A stretch of DNA of 64,000 bases from Pseudoruegeria sp. HB172150 (lineage in GTDB: Bacteria; Pseudomonadota; Alphaproteobacteria; Rhodobacterales; Rhodobacteraceae). The notes under the pieces were generated by a model. The model saw nothing but the letters and a program-made list of their open reading frames with translations. It had not been told where the DNA came from and ran no database searches. The position numbers were made by a program, and so were the translations under genes. The first letter of the stretch is position 1, and the number at the start of each line of letters is the position of its first letter. Positions 25,880-33,682 of this stretch are shown piece after piece. Where the stretch lies: positions 62,001 to 126,000 of the forward strand of contig NZ_JAATNG010000003.1 in NCBI RefSeq assembly GCF_013184805.1. The letters are read 5' to 3'.

Positions 25880-27448
25880 TTAGCGGAACAGTGACAGGAT
25901 CGACTGCGGCGCCTGGTTGGCGATCGACAGCGACTGGATCGCCAGTTGCTGCTGCACCTGCAACGCCTGGAGCCGGGCCGACGCCTCTTCCATGTCGGCG
26001 TCGACCAGTGCGCCGATTCCGGTCTTCAGGGAGTCCATCATCTTGGACACGAATTCCGACTGGGTATCGATCCGGCCCTGATCAGAGCCAAAGGAGGCGG
26101 CCGCGTCGATCGAGTTCTGGATCAGCGTCTCGATATTGGCCAGTGCCGCGTCGGCACCGTCGTTGCTGGTGACGTCGATCGAGTCGATGCCATTCAGGCC
26201 ACCGGTGGCTTCGCCATCCGCGGCACCGGTCACCGCAAACGCGATGTCGGTGGCGTCGTCGTTGTCGACCTGCAGGAACCAGTTCCCGGTGGTGTCGTCC
26301 TGGATGACATTCGTGCTGATGTCTTCGAGCGCTGCGGCGTCGATCACCAGTTTCAGGCCCTTTGCGACATCCTCGAAAGTCTCGCCCTTGCCGGCGATGT
26401 AGTCGTAATTCGCCGAGCCGATGGTGACGCGATAGCCGTCGCCCTCGCTGACGCCGGCGGTATTCGCCGTACCGGCAGTGTCCGAGAACTCCACGGTCGA
26501 TGCACGCGCCGCGATGGTGGCCGAAGCCACTGCCAGCGCACCTGTCGCATCGGCACCACCGTTATAGAGGTCGAAAGTCTGCGTGCCTGTTGTCGAGGCA
26601 TTGACCTCGACTTCGTCGAATTTCGACGTCGAGGTGATGGTGATATCAGCAGTCGAAACCGTAGCGACAATATCCTCGATACCTGCCGCATTGATGGCAG
26701 CAGTCAGCGCCGCGGCGGTGTCGGCCGCGGTCAGCGAACCGGTGACCGAAGTATGCGACACGGTGATGCCCGCGATCTGCAGGTTGTATTGCTCGCCTGC
26801 GACGGCGGTCCCGGCCATCTGGATGACCATGGTGTTGCCCGCGCTGGAGAACTGGTTGCCTGCCGCACTGTTCAGGGCGTTGGCACCGTCCGCGGCGGTC
26901 ACGTTGCCGGCCAACGTCGAACCAGTTCCGTAGACACCGGCCGTGGTCGATAGGTCCTGCCGGGTCACTGTAATGTTGGCCGCGGTCACGCCGCCATCGG
27001 AGCCGCGGTCGAGTGAGGAGAGGATGTTCACGTCCTCGGTGCCCTGCACCAGGTTCAGCCCGTTGAACTGCGCAGCCGAAACGACCGAGCTGATCTGCCC
27101 GCGCAGGGCGTCGATATCGGTCTGGATCTTGTCGCGGTCGACGTTCTCTTCCTGAGCAGAGACGATCTTGCCCTTGATTTCGGTCAGAAGGTCGGTGACC
27201 GTTTCAGACGCATTTCGCGCGACAGCCACGGTCGACTGACCCAGGGACAGGGTTTCAGAGATGCCCTTGAAGCCCTTGACGTCTGACTCCATCACCTTGG
27301 AAATCGCCCAGATAGAGGCGCTGTCCATGGCATTGGATATCTGCTTGCCGGTCGAGATCTCGTTTTGAGTCATCGACAACTTGGAATTAATGCCACGCAG
27401 GGTTTGCAGCGCCACCATGGCGCTGGTGTTGGTAAGAATGCTCGACAC
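25880..27448 (-). CDS. fliC: Flagellin (filament protein)
   Basis: A 522-residue flagellin. The N-terminal D0/D1 part shows SSILTNTSAMVALQTLRGIN, then MTQNEISTGKQISNAMDSAS and QFNGLNLV. The C-terminal part ends ALQVQQQLAIQSLSIANQAP followed by QSILSLFR. The region between (about residues 150-430) is Ala/Thr/Asp-rich and variable, the surface-exposed D2/D3 area. The start codon is GTG, with AAGGAAG about eight bases upstream, which is unusual for such an abundant protein. Only one flagellin is seen in the window. The first gene of the flaF-flbT-DUF1217 operon, it has a roughly 250-base leader region with inverted repeats. Confidence 0.97.
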   Translation of the reverse strand: MSSILTNTSAMVALQTLRGINSKLSMTQNEISTGKQISNAMDSASIWAISKVMESDVKGFKGISETLSLGQSTVAVARNASETVTDLLTEIKGKIVSAQEENVDRDKIQTDIDALRGQISSVVSAAQFNGLNLVQGTEDVNILSSLDRGSDGGVTAANITVTRQDLSTTAGVYGTGSTLAGNVTAADGANALNSAAGNQFSSAGNTMVIQMAGTAVAGEQYNLQIAGITVSHTSVTGSLTAADTAAALTAAINAAGIEDIVATVSTADITITSTSKFDEVEVNASTTGTQTFDLYNGGADATGALAVASATIAARASTVEFSDTAGTANTAGVSEGDGYRVTIGSANYDYIAGKGETFEDVAKGLKLVIDAAALEDISTNVIQDDTTGNWFLQVDNDDATDIAFAVTGAADGEATGGLNGIDSIDVTSNDGADAALANIETLIQNSIDAAASFGSDQGRIDTQSEFVSKMMDSLKTGIGALVDADMEEASARLQALQVQQQLAIQSLSIANQAPQSILSLFR

Positions 27449-27499
27449 TAGATGTCTTCCTTCGATCAGACGGCGCCTTCAGCACCGCGGTACCAGTTG

Positions 27500-27520
27500 C
27501 GCCCCGAACTTTCCGGGGCG
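27500..27520 (-). other. Inverted repeat in flagellin leader region
   Basis: CGCCCCG and CGGGGCG are separated by seven bases, 52-72 bases before the flagellin GTG. A second imperfect GC-rich repeat lies at about 27563-27588. If transcribed, these could form leader structures of the kind that FlbT acts on, or they could end transcription coming from flgJ-flgN. No T-run follows, so a leader role is a little more likely; this is inference. The rest of the 251-base gap (27449-27699) shows no gene. Confidence 0.4.
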
Positions 27521-27699
27521 GTTCCGATGTCTTTCTGACAGCTGCGGGCCAGTTTTGGTGCTCGCGCCACCCGTGCGGGTGCGGCGCTATTCGTCGCCGG
27601 AAATCGGTAAAAGAGAGTGAAGAAACTGCGTCAGCTTCGTGCGTTTTCACTACAACTTATCATTAATTGCAGTCTGGCACGTATCGGCCTCCGGCCGGT

Positions 27700-28053
27700 T
27701 CAGGCGCGCTTCGGCGGCTCGCCACCTGTGTCGCATAGCGATGTCCGGCGCCCCTTCGCATCGTATGTCCTCAATGCTGACGGCCGCTCGCGCAGCGCCT
27801 TCAGCCGCTCCTGCGCCGAGGCAAGCCCAGCCCGCATCGCCTCCAGCAGGCGCCCGTTCCGCTCCACCTTCCCGCGCAATTGACCCAGCGCCACTCCGTC
27901 CGGCGGGCGCCGTTTCAACCGGTCCAACGCGCGTTCCTTCGCGGGGGTCAGGCGTTCGATCACGTCGAACTGACCCTCCAGGATTGCCGCTCGTTCCCGG
28001 TCCAGGATCTCGTCCAGGGTTTCGGCCCCTTCACGAAAATCAAACAGTGCCAT
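27700..28053 (-). CDS. FlgN-like export chaperone candidate
   Basis: A 117-residue, fully helical, basic protein with no signal or membrane segment. EGAETLDEILDRERAAILEG, RLTPAKERALDRLKR and LRGKVERNGRLLEAMRAGL resemble FlgN-type chaperones of FlgK and FlgL, which are helical hairpins of similar size. It overlaps flgJ by 14 bases and precedes flagellin, a position where alphaproteobacteria often carry such a gene. Sequence conservation in this family is low, so the call is tentative. Confidence 0.65.
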   Translation of the reverse strand: MALFDFREGAETLDEILDRERAAILEGQFDVIERLTPAKERALDRLKRRPPDGVALGQLRGKVERNGRLLEAMRAGLASAQERLKALRERPSALRTYDAKGRRTSLCDTGGEPPKRA

Positions 28054-28330
28054 CGCCGCGCTCCTTCAGCGCTTCGAACAACGATTCCGCCAGACCGATA
28101 CCTCCGGCCCGCACGATCTCATCCGCCTGCGCCTGAACAAGGAAAGACGAAAACTGCTCCTCCCCCACGCCGCCTCCAAAGGCCCCGCGCGACTGGCCGA
28201 AGCCCGCCGTTTTCAGCATCTCTGCCAGAAAGGTCGCTTCCAGCTTCTCGGCCGCCTCGCGCAGGCGCGCGTTCCTGTCCGGTAAGTCCGTGCTCACCGG
28301 CAGCGGCCGGAGCGTGTCGATGCTGATCAT
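28040..28330 (-). CDS. flgJ: Rod-binding protein FlgJ (N-terminal domain only)
   Basis: A 96-residue protein matching only the rod-cap half of FlgJ: AAEKLEATFLAEMLKTAGFG, then GGGVGEEQFSSFLVQAQADE and GGIGLAESLFEAL. The glycosidase half of gammaproteobacterial FlgJ is missing, so muramidase activity must come from another protein, probably the transglycosylase at 12909-13691. It is divergent from fliK; a CtrA-like box lies in the 119-base gap. Confidence 0.9.
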   Translation of the reverse strand: MISIDTLRPLPVSTDLPDRNARLREAAEKLEATFLAEMLKTAGFGQSRGAFGGGVGEEQFSSFLVQAQADEIVRAGGIGLAESLFEALKERGDGTV

Positions 28331-28381
28331 GGACCAATCCCTCCAATTCTAAGAAGTTTTGCCGTCTATGCACCGGAACTG

Positions 28382-28396
28382 GTAAAGAACCGGTAA
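28382..28396. promoter_or_regulatory. CtrA-like binding site between flgJ and fliK
   Basis: On the minus strand this reads TTAC-cggttct-TTAC, six of eight half-site matches to TTAA-N7-TTAA. It also forms a direct GTAA repeat. It is centred in the divergent gap between flgJ and fliK. Support is weaker than for the fliF/fliL site; I list it because both lie in divergent flagellar promoters. Confidence 0.28.
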
Positions 28397-28449
28397 TCAT
28401 TCCCGGCCATATCTTCCCCCAATCCGAGGGGAACGCCCGGGAAAGAACC

Positions 28450-30099
28450 ATGCAGCCAACACAGATAATCGACGCCCAGCCCACTGGAACGGCGCCGTCC
28501 ACACGCACCGGCGCGACCAGTGCGGAACTTGACCGGAAACCGGAGTCGGAAGCGTTCCACGCGGTACTCGGCCGGACACATGGCCAAGCCCGCGAAGGAA
28601 CGCGCAGTAACTTCGACCTCGACGCCGCGAAACGGATCCCAATGCCGAACGGGGGTTCTCCCTTCGCCGTTTCCGCGTCTGCGACCACAGGAACTATTTT
28701 TCTAACGCTCGACCAGTCACTCGATCTTCGCAGCATTCCCGATGACAGCTCTGGCGAATTTGTCGAAACGCTCTGGACCGACTCCTCCGTGGGGACCGAC
28801 GTAGAGCGGGATAGCACCTCGGACGACGCAGATTCCTCGGAAAAGGCAGACGGAAGTATTATTTCAACTGAGGTTGAGATAATAAGAGGCGTAACCCCCG
28901 CCGTACCGACCGGCACAACTCCCACGGACCCGGCCGGCGAACCAACCTCGCCGGATTCAGCCGGATTATTCCCGCGCGTCGCTCCTGCGGAAGGAGCATT
29001 TCCCTTTACTCTGCCGGCCAACCCGGCATCTGTTGATGCGACCACGATCGCAGATCCGAAAAACGATCAAGCGGCGCGCAGCTTGCACGCTAGCAGGGCG
29101 GAGTTCGCCGTTGAGCAAAGCGCAGCGGGATATGCCCGGGCAGTGCCTGACAGCGAGGGCAAAGTGGCCGTTTCGGCGACAACAAATATGACTGGCAACT
29201 CCGCCCCCAAAACCCTCCCAAGTCAATCAGACAGGATCCCTCCTAACAAACCGGCTGCGACCATTGCGGCCGCTCCAGTTACGCCAGATGACACCCTTCC
29301 AGTGCAAAACGCTCCGGCATCGCAAGTGCAGGATCGAGAGACTCAGTCGCAGGCGCGCCACTTCCCGGCAGTGTCTTCACCTCCTGGAGTAGCCGTACCT
29401 GCAGCCACCGCACACGGCAGCACCACGGGGGAGTCAGATCGAACCCGAACCCTGAAAGCGCCGTCCGGTCCCGAAGGCCTTGCGGCGCCAGCGATCTCCG
29501 CCGCACCACCACCAGCGCAGGGAAACGCAGCAACGCTGACCGCGGCGCCCGCTTCCAGCGCCACTCTCTCCAAACACTCCCCCATCGGCCCCGCCGCCCT
29601 GCCCTTGGAGGACGCCGATACCGTACGCCATACCTCCGAACCGGTCACGGGCACCGGGCAAAATGACAGCCGCATCTCCACCACATCCGGCACCAGGTTT
29701 GGGGCGGAAACGGTCATTCCACGCCAGCTGGCTCTGCAACTCACCGATGCTGCGCGCCAGATGCCCGACCGCCCCGTTGAACTGACGCTTGAGCCGGCGG
29801 AACTTGGTCGCGTCCGCATGACGCTCGCTGCCGGGGACGCTACTATGGTGGTCACGCTCGCCATAGAGCGCGGCGAAACCGCCGACCTGCTGCGCCGCCA
29901 TATCGACACGCTCGCGCAGGAATTTCGAAGCATCGGCTATCGCGACGTGAGTTTCGAATTCTCCGGTGGCGAGAAGCGCGATGGACGAGAGCCGGCAGAC
30001 GACCACGATGCAGCCCTGGCCACACAGTCGGACGCCGAGGATCCCGCGCCCGACCCGCTGCGAATCCGGCTCACCGACCGAGTCGACATCCGGATCTGA
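28450..30099 (+). CDS. fliK: Flagellar hook-length control protein FliK
   Basis: A 549-residue protein. The first 420 residues are disordered and rich in Pro, Ala, Thr and Ser, the variable ruler part. The C-terminal domain (about 435-520) has the FliK pattern QLALQLTDAARQMPDRPVEL, LEPAELGRVRMTLAAGDATM, VTLAIERGETADLLRRHIDT and EFRSIGYRDVSFEF. FliK measures hook length and triggers the FlhB switch. The gene starts at ATG after GAAAGAACC and is followed 21 bases later by flgD. Parts of its N-terminal half are less GC-rich than the neighbours, which fits fast evolution of the ruler. Confidence 0.9.
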   Translation: MQPTQIIDAQPTGTAPSTRTGATSAELDRKPESEAFHAVLGRTHGQAREGTRSNFDLDAAKRIPMPNGGSPFAVSASATTGTIFLTLDQSLDLRSIPDDSSGEFVETLWTDSSVGTDVERDSTSDDADSSEKADGSIISTEVEIIRGVTPAVPTGTTPTDPAGEPTSPDSAGLFPRVAPAEGAFPFTLPANPASVDATTIADPKNDQAARSLHASRAEFAVEQSAAGYARAVPDSEGKVAVSATTNMTGNSAPKTLPSQSDRIPPNKPAATIAAAPVTPDDTLPVQNAPASQVQDRETQSQARHFPAVSSPPGVAVPAATAHGSTTGESDRTRTLKAPSGPEGLAAPAISAAPPPAQGNAATLTAAPASSATLSKHSPIGPAALPLEDADTVRHTSEPVTGTGQNDSRISTTSGTRFGAETVIPRQLALQLTDAARQMPDRPVELTLEPAELGRVRMTLAAGDATMVVTLAIERGETADLLRRHIDTLAQEFRSIGYRDVSFEFSGGEKRDGREPADDHDAALATQSDAEDPAPDPLRIRLTDRVDIRI

Positions 30100-30120
30100 C
30101 CTTCACCGAAAGGAACCGAC

Positions 30121-30801
30121 ATGGAACTTGCCGCCGCAACTGCCCCAGGCGCGTCTCCCTCTGCGGTGCCGGCCAGCGCCGCCGACTCGAAAGCGACCAT
30201 CTCCTCTGATTTCGAGACCTTCCTGCGCATGCTAACCGTGCAGATCGAGAACCAGGACCCGCTGAACCCGATCAAGGCAGAGGAATTCGCAGTACAGCTC
30301 GCAACCTTCGCCGGAGTGGAACAGCAGGTCCGGACAAACCAGCTGCTGGAGACACTGAGCTCTGAAATGGGCTTGTCAGGCATCGCGCGGTATGCCGACT
30401 GGATCGGCAAGGAAGCGCGTGCGCCAGTCTCTGCCTATTTCAACGGTGACCCAGTCACTGTCATACCAGAGCCGCTGGCAGAGTCGGAAAAGGCAGTTCT
30501 GGTGGTGCAGTCCGCCGACGGCACAGTCGTTCAGCGGCTGGATATACCAGTAACCGACGACCCGTTGGTCTGGGACGGGACGACAGCGGGCGGAATGCTG
30601 GAGGAAGGGCTTTACAGCTTCTCGGTCGAAAGCCGGACCGGCGACAGCCTCGACGCCATCAAGCGCGCAGACGTTTATGCGCGGGTGACCGAAGCCAAAC
30701 TCGTCGACGGCGAGACTGTACTGGTCATGGACGGCGGCGAGGAAGCCCTTGTCGAGACGATAACCGCACTGCGGCCCACCGGACCCGACATGGCCAACTG
30801 A
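30121..30801 (+). CDS. flgD: Flagellar hook cap/assembly protein FlgD
   Basis: A 226-residue protein with the conserved FlgD N-terminal motif FETFLRMLTVQIENQDPLNP, then IKAEEFAVQLATFAGVEQQV. The Ig-like C-terminal half follows (VVQRLDIPVTDDPLVWDGTT, then EEGLYSFSVE). FlgD caps the growing hook so that FlgE can polymerise. It follows fliK with GAAAGGAACCGAC as ribosome binding region. It ends the flagellar locus in this window. Confidence 0.96.
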   Translation: MELAAATAPGASPSAVPASAADSKATISSDFETFLRMLTVQIENQDPLNPIKAEEFAVQLATFAGVEQQVRTNQLLETLSSEMGLSGIARYADWIGKEARAPVSAYFNGDPVTVIPEPLAESEKAVLVVQSADGTVVQRLDIPVTDDPLVWDGTTAGGMLEEGLYSFSVESRTGDSLDAIKRADVYARVTEAKLVDGETVLVMDGGEEALVETITALRPTGPDMAN

Positions 30802-31008
30802 AGGTCATAGTCCGGGAACACACTGGCGCGACAAACGTTCGGGCATCCCCGGTTTCGCCCGGCCCTTCGCCGCGATAGCTTACCGCGGCGGAGCGGGAGG
30901 CCGCGCGACCTGGAACTCCACGACCCTGATCACGACCAGCCGCCACCAGCGGTCATTTCCGCCCTCCGCGCCGCGGGGCTGCCTGCGGATGCCGGGTCAT
31001 GGGCCGCC

Positions 31009-31791
31009 TTGCCCGGTGGGCGCACGAACCGACTCTGGCGTTTCGGTCCGCAGGCTGGCGGCCTGGTCTGCAAGCTATTCGATCCAACGGCCGCGTCGCC
31101 CATGTTCCCTAACGACATCAATGCCGAGGTCAGTGCGCTGCGCGCACTCGCGGGCACCGGGCTGGCGCCGTGCCTCGAACGCGTTATTTCCACCGCCGAG
31201 GGGCATTGCCTTGTCTACGGCCATGTCGACGGCACGCCTCTGACTGCGAAACTTTCCACGGTTGCAGGCACATTGCGCCGCCTTCACCGCATCGCCCCCC
31301 CCGATGGGCTGCGGCGACTGCCGCGACAACCCGAAGCGATCCTGCTCCTCGGTGACCGGATCGCGAGCGACTTGTCAGCGCCGCACCGCGCGCGGCTCCA
31401 TGCCACGCGTCCGCCACTCCCCCGCGCCGATATGGGCCTGCCGGTTTTCGTCCACGGAGACGCCGTGCCCGCCAACATCCTTTACGACGGCGAATCGATC
31501 TGCCTCATCGACTGGCAATGCCCGGCGATAGGCGATGCCACCGAGGACCTCGCCACGTTCCTGTCCCCGGCGATGCAGTCCGTCTACGCCGGCGCGCCGC
31601 TCGAACCGCAGGCAGAGACGGAATTCCTAGAAGCATACGGCGATGCCGCGGCAACCGCACGATACCGCGAACTTGCACCTCTCTTCCACTGGCGCATGGC
31701 AGCGCATTGCCTGTGGAAAGCGGCGCGCGGCGATCCGGACTACGCAGAAGCCGCCGAGTTGGAACTGTCCCGGCTCGCCACCGGCGAATGA
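31009..31791 (+). CDS. Phosphotransferase family protein (choline/thiamine kinase-like fold)
   Basis: The kinase C-lobe is clear: FVHGDAVPANILYDGESICL with IDWQCPAIGDATEDLATFLS. It carries the catalytic HGD-N motif and an IDWQ motif in place of the usual IDW-E/D metal site. The N-lobe glycine loop GGRTNRLWRF is at the start. TTG at 31009 is the only conventional start in frame, yet the frame stays open from 30811 and the residues before it (ALRAAGLPADAGSWAALP) look like the missing family N-terminus. A CTG at 30910 after GGGAGG is a possible true start. The substrate is unknown; thiamine, choline or an aminoglycoside-like alcohol are options. It overlaps the convergent racemase gene by 52 bases. 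Confidence 0.8.
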   Translation: MPGGRTNRLWRFGPQAGGLVCKLFDPTAASPMFPNDINAEVSALRALAGTGLAPCLERVISTAEGHCLVYGHVDGTPLTAKLSTVAGTLRRLHRIAPPDGLRRLPRQPEAILLLGDRIASDLSAPHRARLHATRPPLPRADMGLPVFVHGDAVPANILYDGESICLIDWQCPAIGDATEDLATFLSPAMQSVYAGAPLEPQAETEFLEAYGDAAATARYRELAPLFHWRMAAHCLWKAARGDPDYAEAAELELSRLATGE

Positions 31792-32528
31792 GTTGCAAAC
31801 AGCCGCCCCGGCATTAATGCCCGCTCCGACACCCCCGCCAGATGCAGAAGATGCCAGGCCAGCACCTGGTTGCTCGACAGCACAGGCCGATCCAGTCGCG
31901 CCTCGATCTCCGGGATAATTTCGAGCGTCCGCAGATTGGTGCAGGACAGAAAGATACCATCCACTTCCGCCCCCTTCGCCACACTCTCTGCCGCCGCCAC
32001 GATCGACACCGCGTCGATGCGCGCGACCCGCGCCTCATCAGGCACCAGGAAACTGCCGAAGACCGGCGTGGCGACGCCGGCCCGATCCAGCACCGCACGG
32101 ATACGGTCGGACACCGGCGCCACATAGGGAGAGATCAGCGCCAGGCGCCCGATCCCAAGCGCACCGCACGCGGCGATCAGGGCAGAGACGGGCTCGGTCA
32201 CCGCCGCTGTCACTGTTCCATTCCGGATCTGTGCGGCGACCTCGCCGGGCCCGATCTGCGCCGTTCCCGAGGTGCAGCCATATGCCACTGCGTCGAACCG
32301 AACCGTGCGCGGAAACAGCGCGGCTGCCGTCGCCAGATGCTGTTCCATTTCCGCCAATGTCTCTGGCGTGACATCGTTGCCGGACGGCACACGAGACACA
32401 AGCAACTCCACCGAGTCAGGCACTAACTTACGGAAATCCAGCTCGATCGTCTCATCCGACTGCAGGATCACCAGCCCGATCTGCTTGGGGCGATCCGGTG
32501 TCAGGCGATAGGACAGCGCAGTTGTCAT
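31740..32528 (-). CDS. Asp/Glu racemase-superfamily protein (maleate isomerase / EutA-like)
   Basis: A 262-residue protein of the two-cysteine racemase/decarboxylase fold. The first Cys is in VAYGCTSGTAQIG and the second in FLSCTNLRTLEIIPEIE, followed by SSNQVLAWHLLHLAG. This resembles maleate isomerase, arylmalonate decarboxylase and the ectoine-utilisation protein EutA. The ATG at 32528 overlaps the upstream M24 hydrolase stop (ATGA), so a longer open frame is not needed. It ends a three-gene unit with a PLP lyase and an M24 hydrolase. The C-terminal residues overlap the 3' end of the opposite phosphotransferase gene. The substrate is not known. Confidence 0.8.
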   Translation of the reverse strand: MTTALSYRLTPDRPKQIGLVILQSDETIELDFRKLVPDSVELLVSRVPSGNDVTPETLAEMEQHLATAAALFPRTVRFDAVAYGCTSGTAQIGPGEVAAQIRNGTVTAAVTEPVSALIAACGALGIGRLALISPYVAPVSDRIRAVLDRAGVATPVFGSFLVPDEARVARIDAVSIVAAAESVAKGAEVDGIFLSCTNLRTLEIIPEIEARLDRPVLSSNQVLAWHLLHLAGVSERALMPGRLFATHSPVASRDSSNSAASA

Positions 32529-33682
32529 GTGCCGATCTCCGTCATGCGCGGTCCGTATGGGGTGGAAAGCCATTCGACTCCGGTCTCGCGGATCACGATG
32601 TTCTCCTCGTGCACGATGACCCTGCCGCCGCCGACCGCGATGCCCGGCTCCAGCGTCAGCACCATGCCAGGGGCCAGCTCTGTCTCATCCTCGGGTATCA
32701 GAGACGGCGGCTCGGTCAGTTGCATGCCCAGACCGTGCCCATACCGCCCCGCATCGGACCCGCCGGCGCCGCCCGTGAGGATGCGATCGATCGCATGGAA
32801 CAAGTCCGCGGCTGTCTTGCCAGGCCTGGCGATGTCAACGGCGGCACGCATCGCGTCGATCAGCATCGCATGCGCATCGTGGGACGCAACCGGCGCATTT
32901 AGCGAGTAATTTCGGTCGAAGTCGCAGAAGTACCCATCATGGATGAGGCCGGTATCGAGCATCAGCACATCGCCCGATTGCAGCGGCCGTTCGTTGGCCG
33001 GAGAAATGACATCAGCGTATCCGCCTTCCGCCGCGCCGCCAGCAAGATAAAGCACCCAGTCGGCGCCTTCTTCCAGACAAAGCATCTGGAACCGGCGGAA
33101 CACCTCTGAAAGCGGTGTACCAGTGCGCGCAATCTCGGGAACCCGCGCAAAGGCACGGTCGGCAATGCCGCAGGCCGTTCTGATCTTGGCTATTTCCGCC
33201 TCCGACTTGATCAGCCGCAGGCGGCGCAGCAGGCCGCCGTCACCGGTGAACTGCCGCCGCGGCAACAGGGCTTGCAGTGCCTGCCAATCGGCCAGCGGCA
33301 TCCGTAGATGAGTCTCTATTTCGCACGGAACTGCAATTGTCTCACCCTCTGGAACCAGTTCCTCAAGCGTGTCTGCCAACAGCGAAACACCGTCGTCCCG
33401 GTAATCTGGCGCGCGCCAAGTGCGGATGTCGGCCATCCACGTCTCCGCCATCAGGGCGCGGCCAATGGAGGGGATGACAGCCACGGGGTCCCCCGTCGCG
33501 GGCACGATCAGATACCACGGCCGCGTCGGGCTTTCCCAGAACCGCGTAAGGAAGCCGGAGAAATAGCGTACGGCGGGTTCGGTCGTCAGGAACAGGGCCG
33601 CATACCCGGCCTGTTCCATGGCCGCCTGCGCATGCTCGGTGCGCGTGCGAAACTCCGAAACGGGGAAGCCACGGGGCGTCAC
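32525..33682 (-). CDS. M24-family metallohydrolase (Xaa-Pro dipeptidase / ectoine-hydrolase type)
   Basis: A 385-residue 'pita-bread' enzyme with a creatinase-like N-terminal domain (VRYFSGFLTRFWESPTRPWY) and an M24 catalytic domain. The five metal ligands can be placed: Asp in VLMLDTGLI, Asp in FCDFDRNYS, His in GHGLGMQ, Glu in VLTLEPGI and Glu in IVHEENIVI. It would cleave a peptide-like or amidine/amide C-N bond. The GTG start overlaps the PLP lyase stop (GTGA). Known relatives include Xaa-Pro dipeptidase, creatinase and ectoine hydrolase DoeA/EutD; the specific substrate cannot be told from sequence. Confidence 0.85.
   Translation of the reverse strand: MTPRGFPVSEFRTRTEHAQAAMEQAGYAALFLTTEPAVRYFSGFLTRFWESPTRPWYLIVPATGDPVAVIPSIGRALMAETWMADIRTWRAPDYRDDGVSLLADTLEELVPEGETIAVPCEIETHLRMPLADWQALQALLPRRQFTGDGGLLRRLRLIKSEAEIAKIRTACGIADRAFARVPEIARTGTPLSEVFRRFQMLCLEEGADWVLYLAGGAAEGGYADVISPANERPLQSGDVLMLDTGLIHDGYFCDFDRNYSLNAPVASHDAHAMLIDAMRAAVDIARPGKTAADLFHAIDRILTGGAGGSDAGRYGHGLGMQLTEPPSLIPEDETELAPGMVLTLEPGIAVGGGRVIVHEENIVIRETGVEWLSTPYGPRMTEIGT

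Noticed and set aside
27587-27640. Possible sigma-28 promoter for flagellin (minus strand ACCGATTT with GCAGTTT upstream)
   Set aside because: The match to GCCGATAA is only partial and the spacing to the -35-like element is wrong (14 rather than 11 bases).
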